Origin: Rhodamnia argentea
Taxonomy: Eukaryota > Streptophyta > Magnoliopsida > Myrtales > Myrtaceae
Reading direction: 5' to 3'
NCBI RefSeq assembly: GCF_020921035.1
Contig: NC_063150.1
Coordinates: forward strand, 5,952,001 to 6,016,000
Length of the DNA stretch: 64,000 nt
The position numbers and the translations under genes are program-made. How positions within the stretch are numbered: the first letter of the stretch is position 1; each line of letters begins with the position of its first letter. Shown here in pieces: positions 23,466 to 34,362 of the stretch. Under the pieces are notes generated by a model. It was not told the origin of the DNA. It saw nothing but the letters and a program-made list of their open reading frames with translations, and did no database searches.

Positions 23466-24089
23466 AAAAATCTTTGCGTTCACACAGCAGGAAAAAGGAG
23501 GATTCGGACATAGCTTCGTACAGTACACGGGAGACCAAGACCGAAAGACATCTAATAAAAGAACAATTTTTTTGTCTGAATGAGTGTGACAAGTTGTTTC
23601 TTTATTGTAATGTTCTTAAAGCAGCTGGGAAATACTACCGTCTAAAGAACGAACACTATATAGTTGGTTGCCAGAGTGCTCTGGCTTTCCACCAATGAAA
23701 AGAGATGCTTCAGAGCATGTCTCATGAAAGAAAGATGGAACATTATACATGATAGTATGACATGTAGTTCAACGATCTCGAGCTAGAGCGAAAATTTTCA
23801 CGGACGCTTATAATGATATCGCATTGGCCGAACCACGCATCTTAGCCTTCGGTTAAGATCGATTATGAGCCATGGTTCGATGTCGATAAAGAGATGAAAT
23901 GTTGGTCCAAAGCAAAAATAAATCACAGTTGTAAATGCAGAAGCTTCTCTGTAGATATATTCCATAATATCCCTTTTAGACCAAGACAACCAAGAAGGCT
24001 TGTGAGCCACAGTCCTCCAAGAAGAAAAAAAATCTAGGCAAAAGAAAGTACGTTTTTAGAACTTCCAAATTACATCTGGTATTAGGGAG

Positions 24090-24857
24090 CTACAAGATTT
24101 CGACATCGAAAAGTTCTCCTTTCATTTTCTTTATGAATTCGTCGCATTTTCTGTTCAATTCGTCTATGCTTAGCTCCCCATGTGCTTCGCCGTCGTCACC
24201 ATTGTCGTCGTCCTCGATAACTGCTCGATCAATGATCATCCTGAGCTCACTTGGTTGCTCTTGCATTGCCTGTTCAGTGATCAAGCATTCATCTCTGCTC
24301 AACTCATCCTCAATTTCATCATCATCATCATAATCATGACTCGTCACAGTAATAGCCAGCTCACTTCCTTGTTCTTGAACTTCATCTGTCTGAATCAAGA
24401 ACTCTCCCTTGATAGCCATTGGAAGCATTTCTTCAGCATCTGTTGTTCTTCTTCTCCTTCTCTCCATCAGTCCATTCGAGATATCACCACCATCTCTGTC
24501 GAACCGAGGAACGATACGCGCGGTCTGTGGACCAGAAGGAGCAACGCCAGACCGTCCGGTCTCGATCAGGCCGGAGCTCCTGACGATGATCACCAAGATC
24601 CCGTTGCAGAGCAAGAACATGTAGTTCTTGCTGGGGGTGTGGATGAGAGACTGCAGCTCTGCGAAATACGCAGAGAAATGAAAGCTCCCGAAGGAGTGGA
24701 AGCAAAGATGGACGAGGAGAGGCGAGAAGAGGAGCAGCAACATCCCGGTGAAGATTGAGACTGAGACCATGATTTGGATGGTTCTCCTCTGGAATTTGGA
24801 ATCAGTGGACAGGCTCGGACATGGGTTGTGATCTTGGTGATGCTTCACAAGCTCCAT
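24090..24857 (-). CDS. DUF761-type membrane-anchored protein, copy A
   Basis: Encodes 255 residues. The MELVKHHQDH start at 24857 is preferred over an in-frame upstream ATG (24929), because that ATG is only about 30 bases from a TATA box and is followed directly by a stop in copy B. Order of parts: two hydrophobic segments (about residues 28-54, and a shorter one near 75-92), a basic linker with RRRRR, an acidic middle with a run of Asp, and a C-terminal ELNRKCDEFIKKMKGEL motif of the DUF761 (cotton vascular) type. Proteins of this layout are plant-specific and mostly uncharacterised; function is unknown. Copy B has a longer Asp run from extra CAT/ATC triplets. Probably expressed, since both copies keep open frames. 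Confidence 0.8.
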   Translation of the reverse strand: MELVKHHQDHNPCPSLSTDSKFQRRTIQIMVSVSIFTGMLLLLFSPLLVHLCFHSFGSFHFSAYFAELQSLIHTPSKNYMFLLCNGILVIIVRSSGLIETGRSGVAPSGPQTARIVPRFDRDGGDISNGLMERRRRRTTDAEEMLPMAIKGEFLIQTDEVQEQGSELAITVTSHDYDDDDEIEDELSRDECLITEQAMQEQPSELRMIIDRAVIEDDDNGDDGEAHGELSIDELNRKCDEFIKKMKGELFDVEIL

Positions 24858-24956
24858 TAAGAGAAGAAACGATTGGAGAGAAGGAGATGATGCAACAAGA
24901 TGGGAAAGTGCGTGGCTTTTGGCTTGCATTTACACTGAGTGCATGCATCGCCCTTG

Positions 24957-24964
24957 TTTATATA
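24957..24964 (-). promoter_or_regulatory. TATA box of DUF761-type gene A
   Basis: TATATAAA on the minus strand about 100 bases upstream of the chosen start codon. It is conserved in position in copy B at 32533-32540. Confidence 0.55.
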
Positions 24965-26472
24965 GGACTCAAAAGTCATCAGGTCAATCTCGAGGAAAAA
25001 GTGAAATAAAGAACCGGTCAATTGAAGGATAGATTCGACCAAAAAAAAAAAAATTGAAGGATAGATGAATTTTACATATCTAACCTTGCTTGATTTTTTG
25101 CGGCATGTTATTTTATATTTTTTTACTTGGTACAATTTTTTTTTGTCAAACATGGTAATATAATCGACTCACAAGAGCTATCGACGGAATGCCTGGTGAG
25201 CTCATCGATCATGAGTTTTCGATGGGCGGACTCTAGGTGAAGTATATGATGCATGGCGATGATCGATCAAACTCTAAACATGCACAAAAGTTGAAGATCG
25301 ATCGAAGTAGGTTCCATCGACCGAGGGATAGTCGTAATTAAAGAATTGGGAGCAGTCAAGATACTTAGAAGTTCTTGGGGAGAAATATTAAGATGTGATA
25401 ATGAAAATGAGCATTTAAAGATACATCACGAATCAAAGAAAAAAAGCATTCAAACAGCGCGTACAAAAATCACGAGCAATCAAGAGACGACAGGAGAAAT
25501 CATTAGGGGTTTGCCCTAGTAGCCATCCTTCTCACTTGAAAAGGGAGAGGTAGGGATTTCGATTCCCCACCTTCTCGGGGAGTTGAAGATGGAGACAAGT
25601 GAGTGAGGAAACGAGGTTTCGTAATCTATACAAGGCACATAGCGCACACAGTGTGGTTTGTATAATAGAATATGATAGAATATAACTATACTTAAAAAAA
25701 AAAATGCTACAAGAGAAGACAATAACATATTAGACTTTAACCCTGAATATAAATAAAAATAATCATTCGTCATAGATCGGGTTTCTCGATTCCAGCACTT
25801 CACTCTCTTTGTAAAAGCTTTTTAGTGGCATATTGTAAGCTTTTGTTTTGGCTACGCACTCTAGTCATCTCCATTAATTTTAGTTTATTGAATAAGTACG
25901 ACTTCCGAGAATGTAAGCTATCCGTTCCAAATGCAATAGAAGTTTCAATCAATTTTTTTCACAAAATCCTTCAAGCTTCAAGGCATGTTATAATTCATTT
26001 GCCCTTTGAACTCGAAATCGACTTTGACAGTTCAATTGGTCATCAATCATCCTCAATCGAACTTTAATTACTAGTCGAGATCATTAAAAAAGAAAAAAGA
26101 AAAAAAAAGACACCGGCATTTTTGACATGAATTATGAAATTAATTTGACCGTGACAAAAGCTGATTACTGTGATTAAAAGTGGAAAAGTCCCCATTCTTG
26201 AAATTCACCAGGAAAGTAATCATGTCGAGCGACTTGGGCCGCGGCTGGAGGTCCAAACATTGAAGTGGTCTGACAAGGCTGTACGTGTTAGAAAGAATGA
26301 GTCAATGGTCTTTCGTTAGTCACAAATTTCACGCGGTTAGATCGGAATCGGACCCGGGTCTGCCATCCCGCCCTTTAGCCGCCAGGCCGGTGGATACTCA
26401 TGACCTATTTAGTAACAATTCTATTTTCGATAACAAATTTTAAATAAAAAATAAATTTTTCTAATTTTGTTA
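24965..26472. other. Intergenic part of unit A
   Basis: AT-rich spacer shared with unit B. Near 26340-26400 a conserved GC-rich stretch reads, on the minus strand, as GGTCCGATTCC with upstream GC-rich sequence. This resembles a Pol III B box, but no tRNA fold could be built. Nothing else is recognised. Confidence 0.35.
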
Positions 26473-26881
26473 GGAAAAAAGCCATCAAAAATCCTAAACT
26501 ATGCCCGCTGTGATACATTTACCCCAAACTTTTATTTGTGACGCAAAAAACCCTAAACTTTTACGTATGTGACACATTTACCCCAAACTTTTTGTTATGA
26601 CACTAAAAACTCCAAACTTATATTCGTGTGACACATTTACCTCAAAATTTTGAGGTAAATGTGTCACATGAATATAAGTTTGGGATTTTTTATGTCACAA
26701 AAAAATATTTTGAGGTAAATATGTCACACAGGTATAAGTTTAGGATTTTCAATGTCACAAGAAAAAGTTTGGGGTAAAAATGTCACGAGTAGAAGTTTGA
26801 AATTTTTGGTGTCACAAAAAAAAAGTTTAGGCTAAATGTGTCACAGTTGGCATAGTTCGGGGTTTTTGGTGATTTTTTCCC
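26473..26881. mobile_element. Mutator-type foldback MITE (409 bp), present only in unit A
   Basis: Long terminal inverted repeats of up to about 200 bases each (left end GGAAAAAAGCCATCAAAAAT, right end complementary to GGGAAAAAATCACCAAAAAC), so nearly the whole element can fold back. Internally both arms repeat short motifs of the kind AAACTTT...TGTGACACATTTACC. It is flanked by the identical 9-bp sequence ATTTTGTTA at 26464-26472 and 26882-26890. Unit B has the single, uninterrupted ATTTTGTTA at 33995-34003. A 9-bp target duplication is the Mutator superfamily signature. Non-coding. Confidence 0.88.
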
Positions 26882-27244
26882 ATTTTGTTAATGAGAATAA
26901 ATAAATAATTTTTTTTCACTTCTTATTTCTGTTTCAAATCTGTTCTCTATCATCAATCGAATCACTGTTTGCGACTCAGAAAATACATTTTACATGCAAC
27001 GAATATTGTAAAGAGACAAATTCCACGCATCAAATGATTACCAAGCGATCTGCTATCGAGAATAGAAAAATTAATTGATGTTACCAAATAGATTTCTAAA
27101 TTCACGTCTTTATTCTTTTACAATCCCGACCCCAAAATCCACAAAAAAATAAAAACAAGATTTAAGCCATTTATTTTCATTTTGGCCTTCCTTTCTTGAT
27201 TTTTCTCCACGCCACTCGGCATCGGCCCATTTTAGTATTTCTCA

Positions 27245-29218
27245 TCAAATAGCGCAAGATATCCACAGGGGCTCCTCAAACTGCCCTCTCAGCTTATCCT
27301 CGTCACAGCCATCACCGCTGCCCGATCTCAGATCACTGGGGCCCGCGTCGTCCGTCGGGTGCCACGCGGGCGTCCCATTCTCGAACCCGTTCCACGTCAG
27401 CCTCCGGAGCCCGCTCCCGTCCAACCTTGCCACGTATAGCTCCCCGTACGGCTGGAACTGGTTGGGCAACGACACTGGCTCCGCCGTCACGCCGCCCAAG
27501 TTCGCCGTGAACAGCAGCCACTCCCCGTCCCTGCTGAAGCACACGTGATTGATCCTCTCCCGTTCAACCTCGGGCGACCCCGCCGGTCCCGCCACGTGTG
27601 CCCTCTTCAGGTCGGACCCGTCCGGTCTAATGAGATAGATGCTAAATACGCTCACATCGTCCGGGTTGTGCCGGTTCGAAGAGAAGGCTATGAGGTCACC
27701 GTTGGGCGACCACGACGGCATCGTGTCGATCCACGGTCCGTCCGTCAGCTGACGGATCCCACCGCCAAACTCACCGTTCGCGGCGTCGACGATGTACAAG
27801 TTCTTGTGGCCAGTCCGACCGGACCGGAACACGAGCCACTTGCCATCGGGAGAGCACGAGGGGAAGGCGTTATTCCCCGAGTCCTCCCTCGTGAGCACCT
27901 TCAAGTTACTTGTGACGTTGCCCTCCGGACCGGATAAGTCGAACTCGATCCGAGCAATCTGAACCGTCGTTTTCGGCGAATCGAAGATGGGTCCGATCGA
28001 GGTGTACACGACGTTTTGCTCGGTGGGGCTCCATGAGTTGTAGAACGCGGTCCGATCCTTAATCAGCGTCCACCGCCTCGATCCGTCCGACTGAACGATC
28101 TTCACTCCGCCGTTGACGTCAGCCTCGAAGTCGTGGTTGAAGGCTATGAGCTGCCCGTCAGGGGAAGAAGAAGGGAACGCGCCGTTCAGTCTCAGCATCC
28201 GGAGCCCCCTGATGGGCGACGCGACCGGGTCGAGATTGGGGACCCTTGACTCGCCCCCAGTCGACTCGCCTCGGAACCGGTGGTACCCGATGTACCGTGA
28301 CCCGGCAGACACGAAAGGGTTGTAGTGGTGGAAGTTCGGGTTCAACGGTTCGGTGACGGGGACGAAGGACTCCGACCCGGCGTCGAAAATCTCGATGTGC
28401 CGGAAGCTCTTGCCTCGCCGCCGTGTCGCGACGGCGATTTTGTTGGAGCCGGGCATGGCGGCCGGAGTGAAGCAGTGGACCCCTGGAGGAGTGACCCGGG
28501 TCGGAGCCAGCGGGAACCCAGAGGAGTCCGTGTCTGGGGCGAATTCGAATTCGACCCGGAAAATGCTCCACCACCCGTCCTCCGCCTTCCGGTGGAAGTA
28601 GACGACGGAGTCGCCGGACCAGGTGGGCCAGCCCCCGGACTCCGCCACGACGATGCGCTCCTTCGGCTCGGATTCCCGGAACACGACGATGTCCGTATTC
28701 AGGGCGTGGAACTCACCGCCCCAATGGCGCGACCCATAGGACGCGACAGCTACGAACTTTCCCGACTGCGAGACCGCCGGACTGTAGTCGACGGACCCGT
28801 ACGGGGTCAACCTGGCAATTTGGCTACCCTCCAGGTCGGCCGAGTAGAGAGCGGACCAGCTCGCGAACGGCTTGTTGGGCTCCTCGTGAGCCGAGATGAA
28901 GTAGAGCCGACCGTCCCTGAGGACGGGCCGATCGTGGAAGAGGCTGCCCGGGGCGGAAGGCAGCAGGTCGGGCTGGGAGAAGCCGGATCGGGCGAGGTAG
29001 ACCCGGGGGCAGCCGGTCCGCTCGGAGACGAAGACGACGGCTTCTGGGCCATCGTCGCCCTCGTCGCCGGCGGAGGCGAATTGGGCGTTGTAGTTGATGG
29101 AGAGGCCGTCGGTGAGGCGGCGCTCGCGGCGGGAGGTGAGGTCGAGGGAGAAGACGTCGAAGCCGTAGTAGGGGCGGCCGACGGTGGTGAAGAGGACGGT
29201 GCCTCTGGGCTCGTCCAT
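27245..29218 (-). CDS. TolB/DPP6-N-terminal-like beta-propeller protein, copy A
   Basis: Intronless frame of 657 residues starting MDEPRGTVLFTT. It consists of repeated WD40-like (PD40) blades with the SPDG-type turn: SSSPDGQLIAF, SCSPDGKWLVFRSGR and SWSPNGDLIAFSSNRH. Arabidopsis has similar intronless proteins annotated as TolB-related or DPP6 N-terminal-like (At1g21670/At4g01870 type). No peptidase catalytic domain follows the propeller, and no signal peptide is evident. Molecular role is unknown. The coding sequence is strikingly GC-rich against the AT-rich surroundings, so long antisense frames arise within it. Copy B has the same length with about two dozen amino-acid differences and no frame damage, so both copies appear to be maintained. 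Confidence 0.85.
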   Translation of the reverse strand: MDEPRGTVLFTTVGRPYYGFDVFSLDLTSRRERRLTDGLSINYNAQFASAGDEGDDGPEAVVFVSERTGCPRVYLARSGFSQPDLLPSAPGSLFHDRPVLRDGRLYFISAHEEPNKPFASWSALYSADLEGSQIARLTPYGSVDYSPAVSQSGKFVAVASYGSRHWGGEFHALNTDIVVFRESEPKERIVVAESGGWPTWSGDSVVYFHRKAEDGWWSIFRVEFEFAPDTDSSGFPLAPTRVTPPGVHCFTPAAMPGSNKIAVATRRRGKSFRHIEIFDAGSESFVPVTEPLNPNFHHYNPFVSAGSRYIGYHRFRGESTGGESRVPNLDPVASPIRGLRMLRLNGAFPSSSPDGQLIAFNHDFEADVNGGVKIVQSDGSRRWTLIKDRTAFYNSWSPTEQNVVYTSIGPIFDSPKTTVQIARIEFDLSGPEGNVTSNLKVLTREDSGNNAFPSCSPDGKWLVFRSGRTGHKNLYIVDAANGEFGGGIRQLTDGPWIDTMPSWSPNGDLIAFSSNRHNPDDVSVFSIYLIRPDGSDLKRAHVAGPAGSPEVERERINHVCFSRDGEWLLFTANLGGVTAEPVSLPNQFQPYGELYVARLDGSGLRRLTWNGFENGTPAWHPTDDAGPSDLRSGSGDGCDEDKLRGQFEEPLWISCAI

Positions 29219-29330
29219 GTGATAGAAGGAAGCGAGCGACGGAGTTGGTGAGCGAGATAGTTAGTGAGAGAGAGCGAGTTGCGGAGGGCAGTGAAGATGG
29301 TGGTGGGCCTGGTGGCTGTAGTGGGGTGGA

Positions 29331-29341
29331 GCTATATAAAG
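29331..29341. promoter_or_regulatory. TATA-like element upstream of beta-propeller gene A
   Basis: GCTATATAAAG, about 115 bases upstream of the start codon at 29218. As read on the coding (minus) strand it is CTTTATATAGC. The matching site in unit B has become TGTAAATAAAG (36440-36450), so the TATATA core is lost there. Confidence 0.4.
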
Positions 29342-30245
29342 AATCGGCGAGTGGATAGGTTTGATCATGGCATGGCTTGGTTGACACGACTTGCGTCACT
29401 TGGAAGATCAGGGGGTGTAATTAAATTATTAAAAGGAGGAAAATTTCGGATCGGATAACGATGGGGGAAAGCGAAATCGGAACAGGAAAGCTTTAAAGAA
29501 ATGTATCCGCTGTCTTCAACTGCCAAGTGCTTCTTTGGGAAGAACCACGGCGAAGAGGGAGACCAAGTGAAGAGTGCCAGAACGATTTGGAATTTTCCGT
29601 TGATTTGTGTCTGCGGACAGAATGGCTGCAGACGTTAACCGTCGATGTTCGCCTTGTGTTTCTAGTTCGAAAGTGAGAATGGCAAATCAATAGAATTCAT
29701 GGTATCGAAATGGGAATTTTGCCTTGCACCTTTGGAGTGTTTTCTAAGAGTTAGTTCCTAGAACACGTATCTCCGACTTCTCGATAGTTGTCGGGTTAAA
29801 ACCTCTTTTAAGTAGATGGAAGAACGATAGACGATTACGATGAGTTAGGACGAAAGAATTGTCCCAGAAGAACCCAACACTTAGTTTTAACGGTTGAGAA
29901 AGTTATCAATCATGAGGATCTCAGTGAACCACCTTTGTTACCAGAAACAAACATGATATCCATCGAAGACTTGGGAACATTAGCCTTAGCATTAGCCTCT
30001 ATTGGGTCCAAGCTGAGGTGTTCAAGTTGGACTCGACCCCAGATACATTGGTCCATCAACTCAGTATCAGGGAATCTAATCGTGAAAGCGCGTTCACATT
30101 CAAAAACTTCAAACTCTGTAGTGTCTGTTCTCAGACCAAAAGTTTACACATTCCTCAGCAAATCCAACGACATAAATCCCTTGATTCAAATGAAGAAGTA
30201 GAAGATACTCCCATGATTCCACAATTGAGATGTAGACAGAATTCA
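29342..30245 (-). other. Spacer of unit A with an unrecognised minus-strand reading frame
   Basis: Between the beta-propeller gene and the TRM13 fragment. Around 29930-30140 the minus strand has an open stretch (…FEVFECERAF, FPDTELMDQCIWG, LEHLSLDPIEA…) that looks protein-like and is tandemly duplicated in unit B. I do not recognise it and cannot find its ends; it may be an exon or a fragment of a lost gene. Confidence 0.3.
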
Positions 30246-30951
30246 TCACAATCCAGTTTGCCTCTTGGCAATCAACGAATGGTTCTCCGGCGAGATGTTT
30301 TGGGGAACGTATTTGACAAGTTGCGCGTCCAGTCCGCGTCCCTTCAGCCACATTAGTCTCCCGATGTCGATGATCTGCTTGCACATGAACCCCAGCACAG
30401 CCCTTTCTACTGCTTCCATCTTTCCGTTGGTGTCTTTAACAGGGGTCGCATCCTCTCCATCTTCTTCCTTCTCACTTAAGGCAAAAAGTACAGAGACTTG
30501 CAAAATAATAGTGTCGATTCGTAGGGTCAATGTTACAATCAAAGATGTTAATCGCGATCGAGCAATTGCAAGTTAAGAGTTTCAGATGATTACATAGTTG
30601 GAAGATGAGATCTTGGATCCTTGACATCAGAAAGATCCGAACCGTGATCAGCATCCACTGCCCAGCTGGTAAACCATGTGATGGCATGGAACTCTTCCTT
30701 CTTGATACCCAAATTTGAGAAATATCTCTTATCTGGAGAGAGAATTCGCAAGGTCAGCTTTAACCGGTCAATCATACAAAAACATGCATCTTAAAAATGA
30801 GCAATCTGAAAACAGAATGATAGATTACTTATGTAGTGTTTCCACTGGCAAAGATGATGGCAACATGTTGCAATAGCTAGGCCTTGAATGGGGCATTTCT
30901 GAACATCATCAATCATATTTCTTTCTAATAAGCAACATCTTAGAGTCAAAT
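30246..30951 (-). pseudogene. TRM13 3' fragment (exons 7-9 only), unit A
   Basis: Three exons equivalent to the last three of the complete TRM13 gene are present with the same splice sites: 30829-30951, 30594-30732, and 30246-30474 with stop. Exons 1-6 are missing, because the duplication boundary at 31070 falls in the intron before exon 7. The retained exons are still open, as expected for a recent duplicate. Without the methyltransferase N-terminal and SAM-binding part, it cannot make an active enzyme. Readthrough transcription or a role as a conversion donor is possible but unproven. Confidence 0.9.
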
Positions 30952-31653
30952 CTGCACCAAGAGTTAGATCAGGTTTATCATGTAGAAACGTTGCTTCCTT
31001 TAAAAAGCTGATAAAGATGAAGAGTGACTATGAATCCATCTTCATGTTTCTTGGGCTGGCATTATCTGAAAAATCTTTGCGTTCACTTAGCAGGGGAGAC
31101 CAAGACCGAAAGACTTCTAATAAAAGAACAATTTTTTTGTCTGAATGAGTGTGACAAGTTGTTTCTTTATTGTAATGTTCTTAAAGCAGCTGTGAAATAC
31201 TACCGTCTAAAAAACGCACACTATACAGTTGGTTTCCAAAGTGCTCTGGCTTTTCACCAATGAAAAGAGATGCTTCAGAGCATGTCTCATGAAAGAAAGA
31301 TGGAACATTACACAGGATAGTATGACATGCAGTTCAACGATCTCGAGCTAGAGCGAAAATTTTCACGGACACTTATAATGATATCGCATTGGCCGAACCA
31401 CGCATCTTAGCCTTCGGTTAAGATCGATTATGAGCCATGTTTCGATGTCGATGAAGAGATGAAATGTTGGTCCAAAGCAAAAATAAATCACAGTTGTAAT
31501 GCAGAAGCTTCTCTGTAGATATATTCCATAATATCCCGTTTAGACCAAGACAACCAAGAAGGCTTGTGAGCCAGAGTCCTCCAAGAAGAAAAAAAATCTA
31601 GGCAAAAGAAAGTACGTTTTTAGAACTTCCAAATTACATCTGGTATTAGGGAG

Positions 31654-32433
31654 CTACAAGATTTCGACATCGAAAAGTTCTCCTTTCATTTTCTTTATGA
31701 ATTCGTCGCATTTTCTGTTCAATTCATCTATGCTTAGCTCCCCATGTGCTTCGCCGTCGTCACCATTGTCGTTGTCGTCGATAACTGCTCGATCAATGAT
31801 CATCCTGAGCTTACTTGGTTGCTCTTGCATTGCCTGTTCAGTGATCAAGCATTCATCTCTGCTCAACTCATCCTCAATTTCATCATCATCATCATCATCG
31901 TCATCATCATCTTGACTCAGCACAGTAATCGCCAGCTCACTTCCTTGTTCTTGAACTTCATCTGTCTGAATCAAGAACTCTCCCTTGATAGCCATTGGAA
32001 GCATTTCTTCAGCATCTGTTGTTCTTCTTCTCCTTCTCTCCATCTGTCCATTCGAGATATCACCACCATCTCCGTCGAACCGAGGAACGATACGCGCGGT
32101 CTGTGGACCAGAAGGAGCAATGCCAGACCGTCCGGTCTCGATCAGGCCGGAGCTCCCGACGATGATCACCAAGATCCCGTTGCAGAGCAAGAACATGTAG
32201 CTCTTGCTGGGAGTGTGGATGAGAGACTGCAGCTCCGCGAAATACGCAGAGAAATGAAAGCTCCCGAAGGAGTGGAAGCAAAGATGGACGAGGAGAGGCG
32301 AGAAGAGGAGCAGCAACATCCCAGTGAAGATTGAGACTGAGACCATGATTTGGATGGTTCTCCTCTGGAATTTGGAATCAGTGGACAGGCTCGGACATGG
32401 GTTGTGATCTTGGTGATGCTTCACAAGCTCCAT
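31654..32433 (-). CDS. DUF761-type membrane-anchored protein, copy B
   Basis: Encodes 259 residues, beginning MELVKHHQDH. Same layout as copy A: two hydrophobic segments, basic linker, acidic region and C-terminal NRKCDEFIKKMK motif. The Asp tract is longer through repeated ATC/CAT triplets (around 31878-31910), a replication-slippage difference between the two copies. Substitutions elsewhere are few (for example V/G and R/Q changes in the linker). A TATA box sits about 100 bases upstream (32533-32540, minus strand). Function is unknown. Confidence 0.8.
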   Translation of the reverse strand: MELVKHHQDHNPCPSLSTDSKFQRRTIQIMVSVSIFTGMLLLLFSPLLVHLCFHSFGSFHFSAYFAELQSLIHTPSKSYMFLLCNGILVIIVGSSGLIETGRSGIAPSGPQTARIVPRFDGDGGDISNGQMERRRRRTTDAEEMLPMAIKGEFLIQTDEVQEQGSELAITVLSQDDDDDDDDDDEIEDELSRDECLITEQAMQEQPSKLRMIIDRAVIDDNDNGDDGEAHGELSIDELNRKCDEFIKKMKGELFDVEIL

Positions 32434-34362
32434 TAAGAGAAGAAACGATCGGAGAGAAGGAGATGATGCAACAAGATGGGAAAGTGCGTGGCTTTTGGCT
32501 TACATTTACACTGAGTGCATGCATCGCCCTTGTTTATATAGGACTCAAAAGTCATCAGGTCAATCTCAAGGAAAAAGTGAAATAAAGAACCGGTCAATTG
32601 AAGGATAGATGAATTTTACATATCTAGCCTTGCTTGATTTTTTGCGGCATGTTATTTTATTTTTTTTACTTGGTACAATTTTTTTTTTGTCAAACATGGT
32701 AATATAATCGACTCACAAGACCTATCGACAGAATGCCTGGTGAGCTCATCGATCATGAGTTTTCGATGGGCGGACTCTAGGTGAAGTATATGATGCATGG
32801 CGATGATCGATCAAACTCTAAACATGCACAGAAGTTGAAGATCAATCGAAGTAGGATCCATCGACCGAGGGATAGTCGTAATTAAAGAATTGGGAGCGGT
32901 CAAGATACTTAGAAATTCTTGGGGAGAAATATTAAGACGTGATAACAAAAATGAGCATTTAAAGATACATCACGAATCAAAGAAAAAAAGCATTCAAACA
33001 GCGTGTACAAAAATCACGAGCAATCAAGATACGACAAGAGAAATCACTAAGAGTTTGCCCCAGTGGCCATCCTTATCATTTGAAAAGGGAAAGTTAGGGA
33101 TTTCGATTCCCCACCTTCTCAAGGAGTTAGAGATGGAGACAAGTGAGTGAGGGAACGGGGTTTCGTAACCTATACACGGCACATAGCGCATACGGTGTGG
33201 CTTGCATAATAGAATATAATAGAATATAACCATACTTAAAAAAAATACTACAAGAGATGACAACAACATATCGGACTTTAACCTTGAAGATAAATAAAAA
33301 TAATCATTCGTAATAGATTGGGTTTCTCAATTCCAACACTTCACTCTCTTTATAAAAGCTTTGTGGCATCTTGTAAGCTTTTGTTTTGGCTACGCACTCT
33401 AGTCATCTCCATTAATTTTAGTTTATTGAGTAAGTACGGCTTCCGAGAAGGTAAGCTATCCGTTCCAAATGCAATAAAGTTTCAATCAATTTTTTCACAA
33501 AATCCTTCAAGCTTCAAGGTATGTTATAATTCATTTCCCCTTTGAGCTCAGAAATCGACTTTGACAGTTCAATTGGTCATCAATCATCCTTAATCGAACT
33601 TTAATTACTAGTCGAGATCATTAAAAAAGAAAAAAAAAAGACGTGGGCATTTTTGACATGAACTATGAAATTAATTTGACCGTGACAAAAGCTGATTACT
33701 GTGATTAAAAGTGGAAAAATCCCCATTCTTGAAATTGACCAGGAAAGTAATCATGTCGAGCGACTTGGGCCGCGGCTGGAGGTCCAAACATTAAAGTGAT
33801 CTGACAAGGTTGTACGTGTTAGAAAGAATGAGTCAATGGTCTTTCGCTAGTCACAAATTTCACGCGGTTAGATTGGAATCGGACCCGGGTCTGCCATCCC
33901 GCCCTTTAGCCGCTAGGCGCGTGGATACTCATTACCTATTTAGTAACAATTCTATTTTCGATAATGATTTTTAAATAAAAAATATTTTTTTAAAATTTTG
34001 TTAACAAGAATAAATAAATAATTTTTCTTTTTACTTCTTATTTCTATTTCAAATTTGCTCTCCATCATCAATCAATCAAATCACTGTTTGAGACTCGGGA
34101 AATACATTTTACGTGCAGCGAATATTGTAAAGAGACAGATTCCGCGCATCAAACGATTACCGACTGATTTGCTCTCGAGAATAGAAAAATTAATTGATGT
34201 TACCAAATATATTTCTAAATTCACGTCTTTATTCTTTTAGAAACCCGACCCCAAAATCCACAAAAGATAAAAACAAGATTTAAGCCATTTATTTTCATTT
34301 TGGTCTTCCTTTCTTGATTTTTCTCCACGCCACTTGGCATCGGCCCATTTTAGTATTTCTCA
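32434..34362. other. Intergenic part of unit B with empty MITE site
   Basis: Homologous to 24965-27244 but without the Mutator-type MITE. The uninterrupted target ATTTTGTTA is at 33995-34003. The GC-rich B-box-like stretch of unit A is also present here (about 33870-33935). No gene is recognised. Confidence 0.5.

Larger units (their letters stand above)
23466..31070. repeat. Tandem segmental duplication, unit A (about 7.6 kb)
   Basis: The whole segment recurs in the same order and orientation at 31071-39005. The left boundary is the AAAAATCTTTGCGTTCAC stretch at 23466. The right boundary is GGCATTATCTGAA ending at 31070, where unit A's end is joined directly to a second copy of the left boundary. 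The three bases GAA are common to both parental ends, a microhomology. Contents: DUF761-type gene, Mutator-type MITE, beta-propeller gene, and TRM13 exons 7-9. Confidence 0.93.

Noticed and set aside
24857-24929. Upstream in-frame ATG adding 24 residues to DUF761-type protein A
   Set aside because: It lies about 30 bases from the TATA box, near the expected transcript start, and in copy B the same ATG is followed at once by a stop.
28325-29251. A 308-residue plus-strand frame opposite beta-propeller gene A (and its like in unit B)
   Set aside because: Antisense shadow of a GC-rich gene. It has no family features, and the minus-strand frame carries clear propeller motifs.
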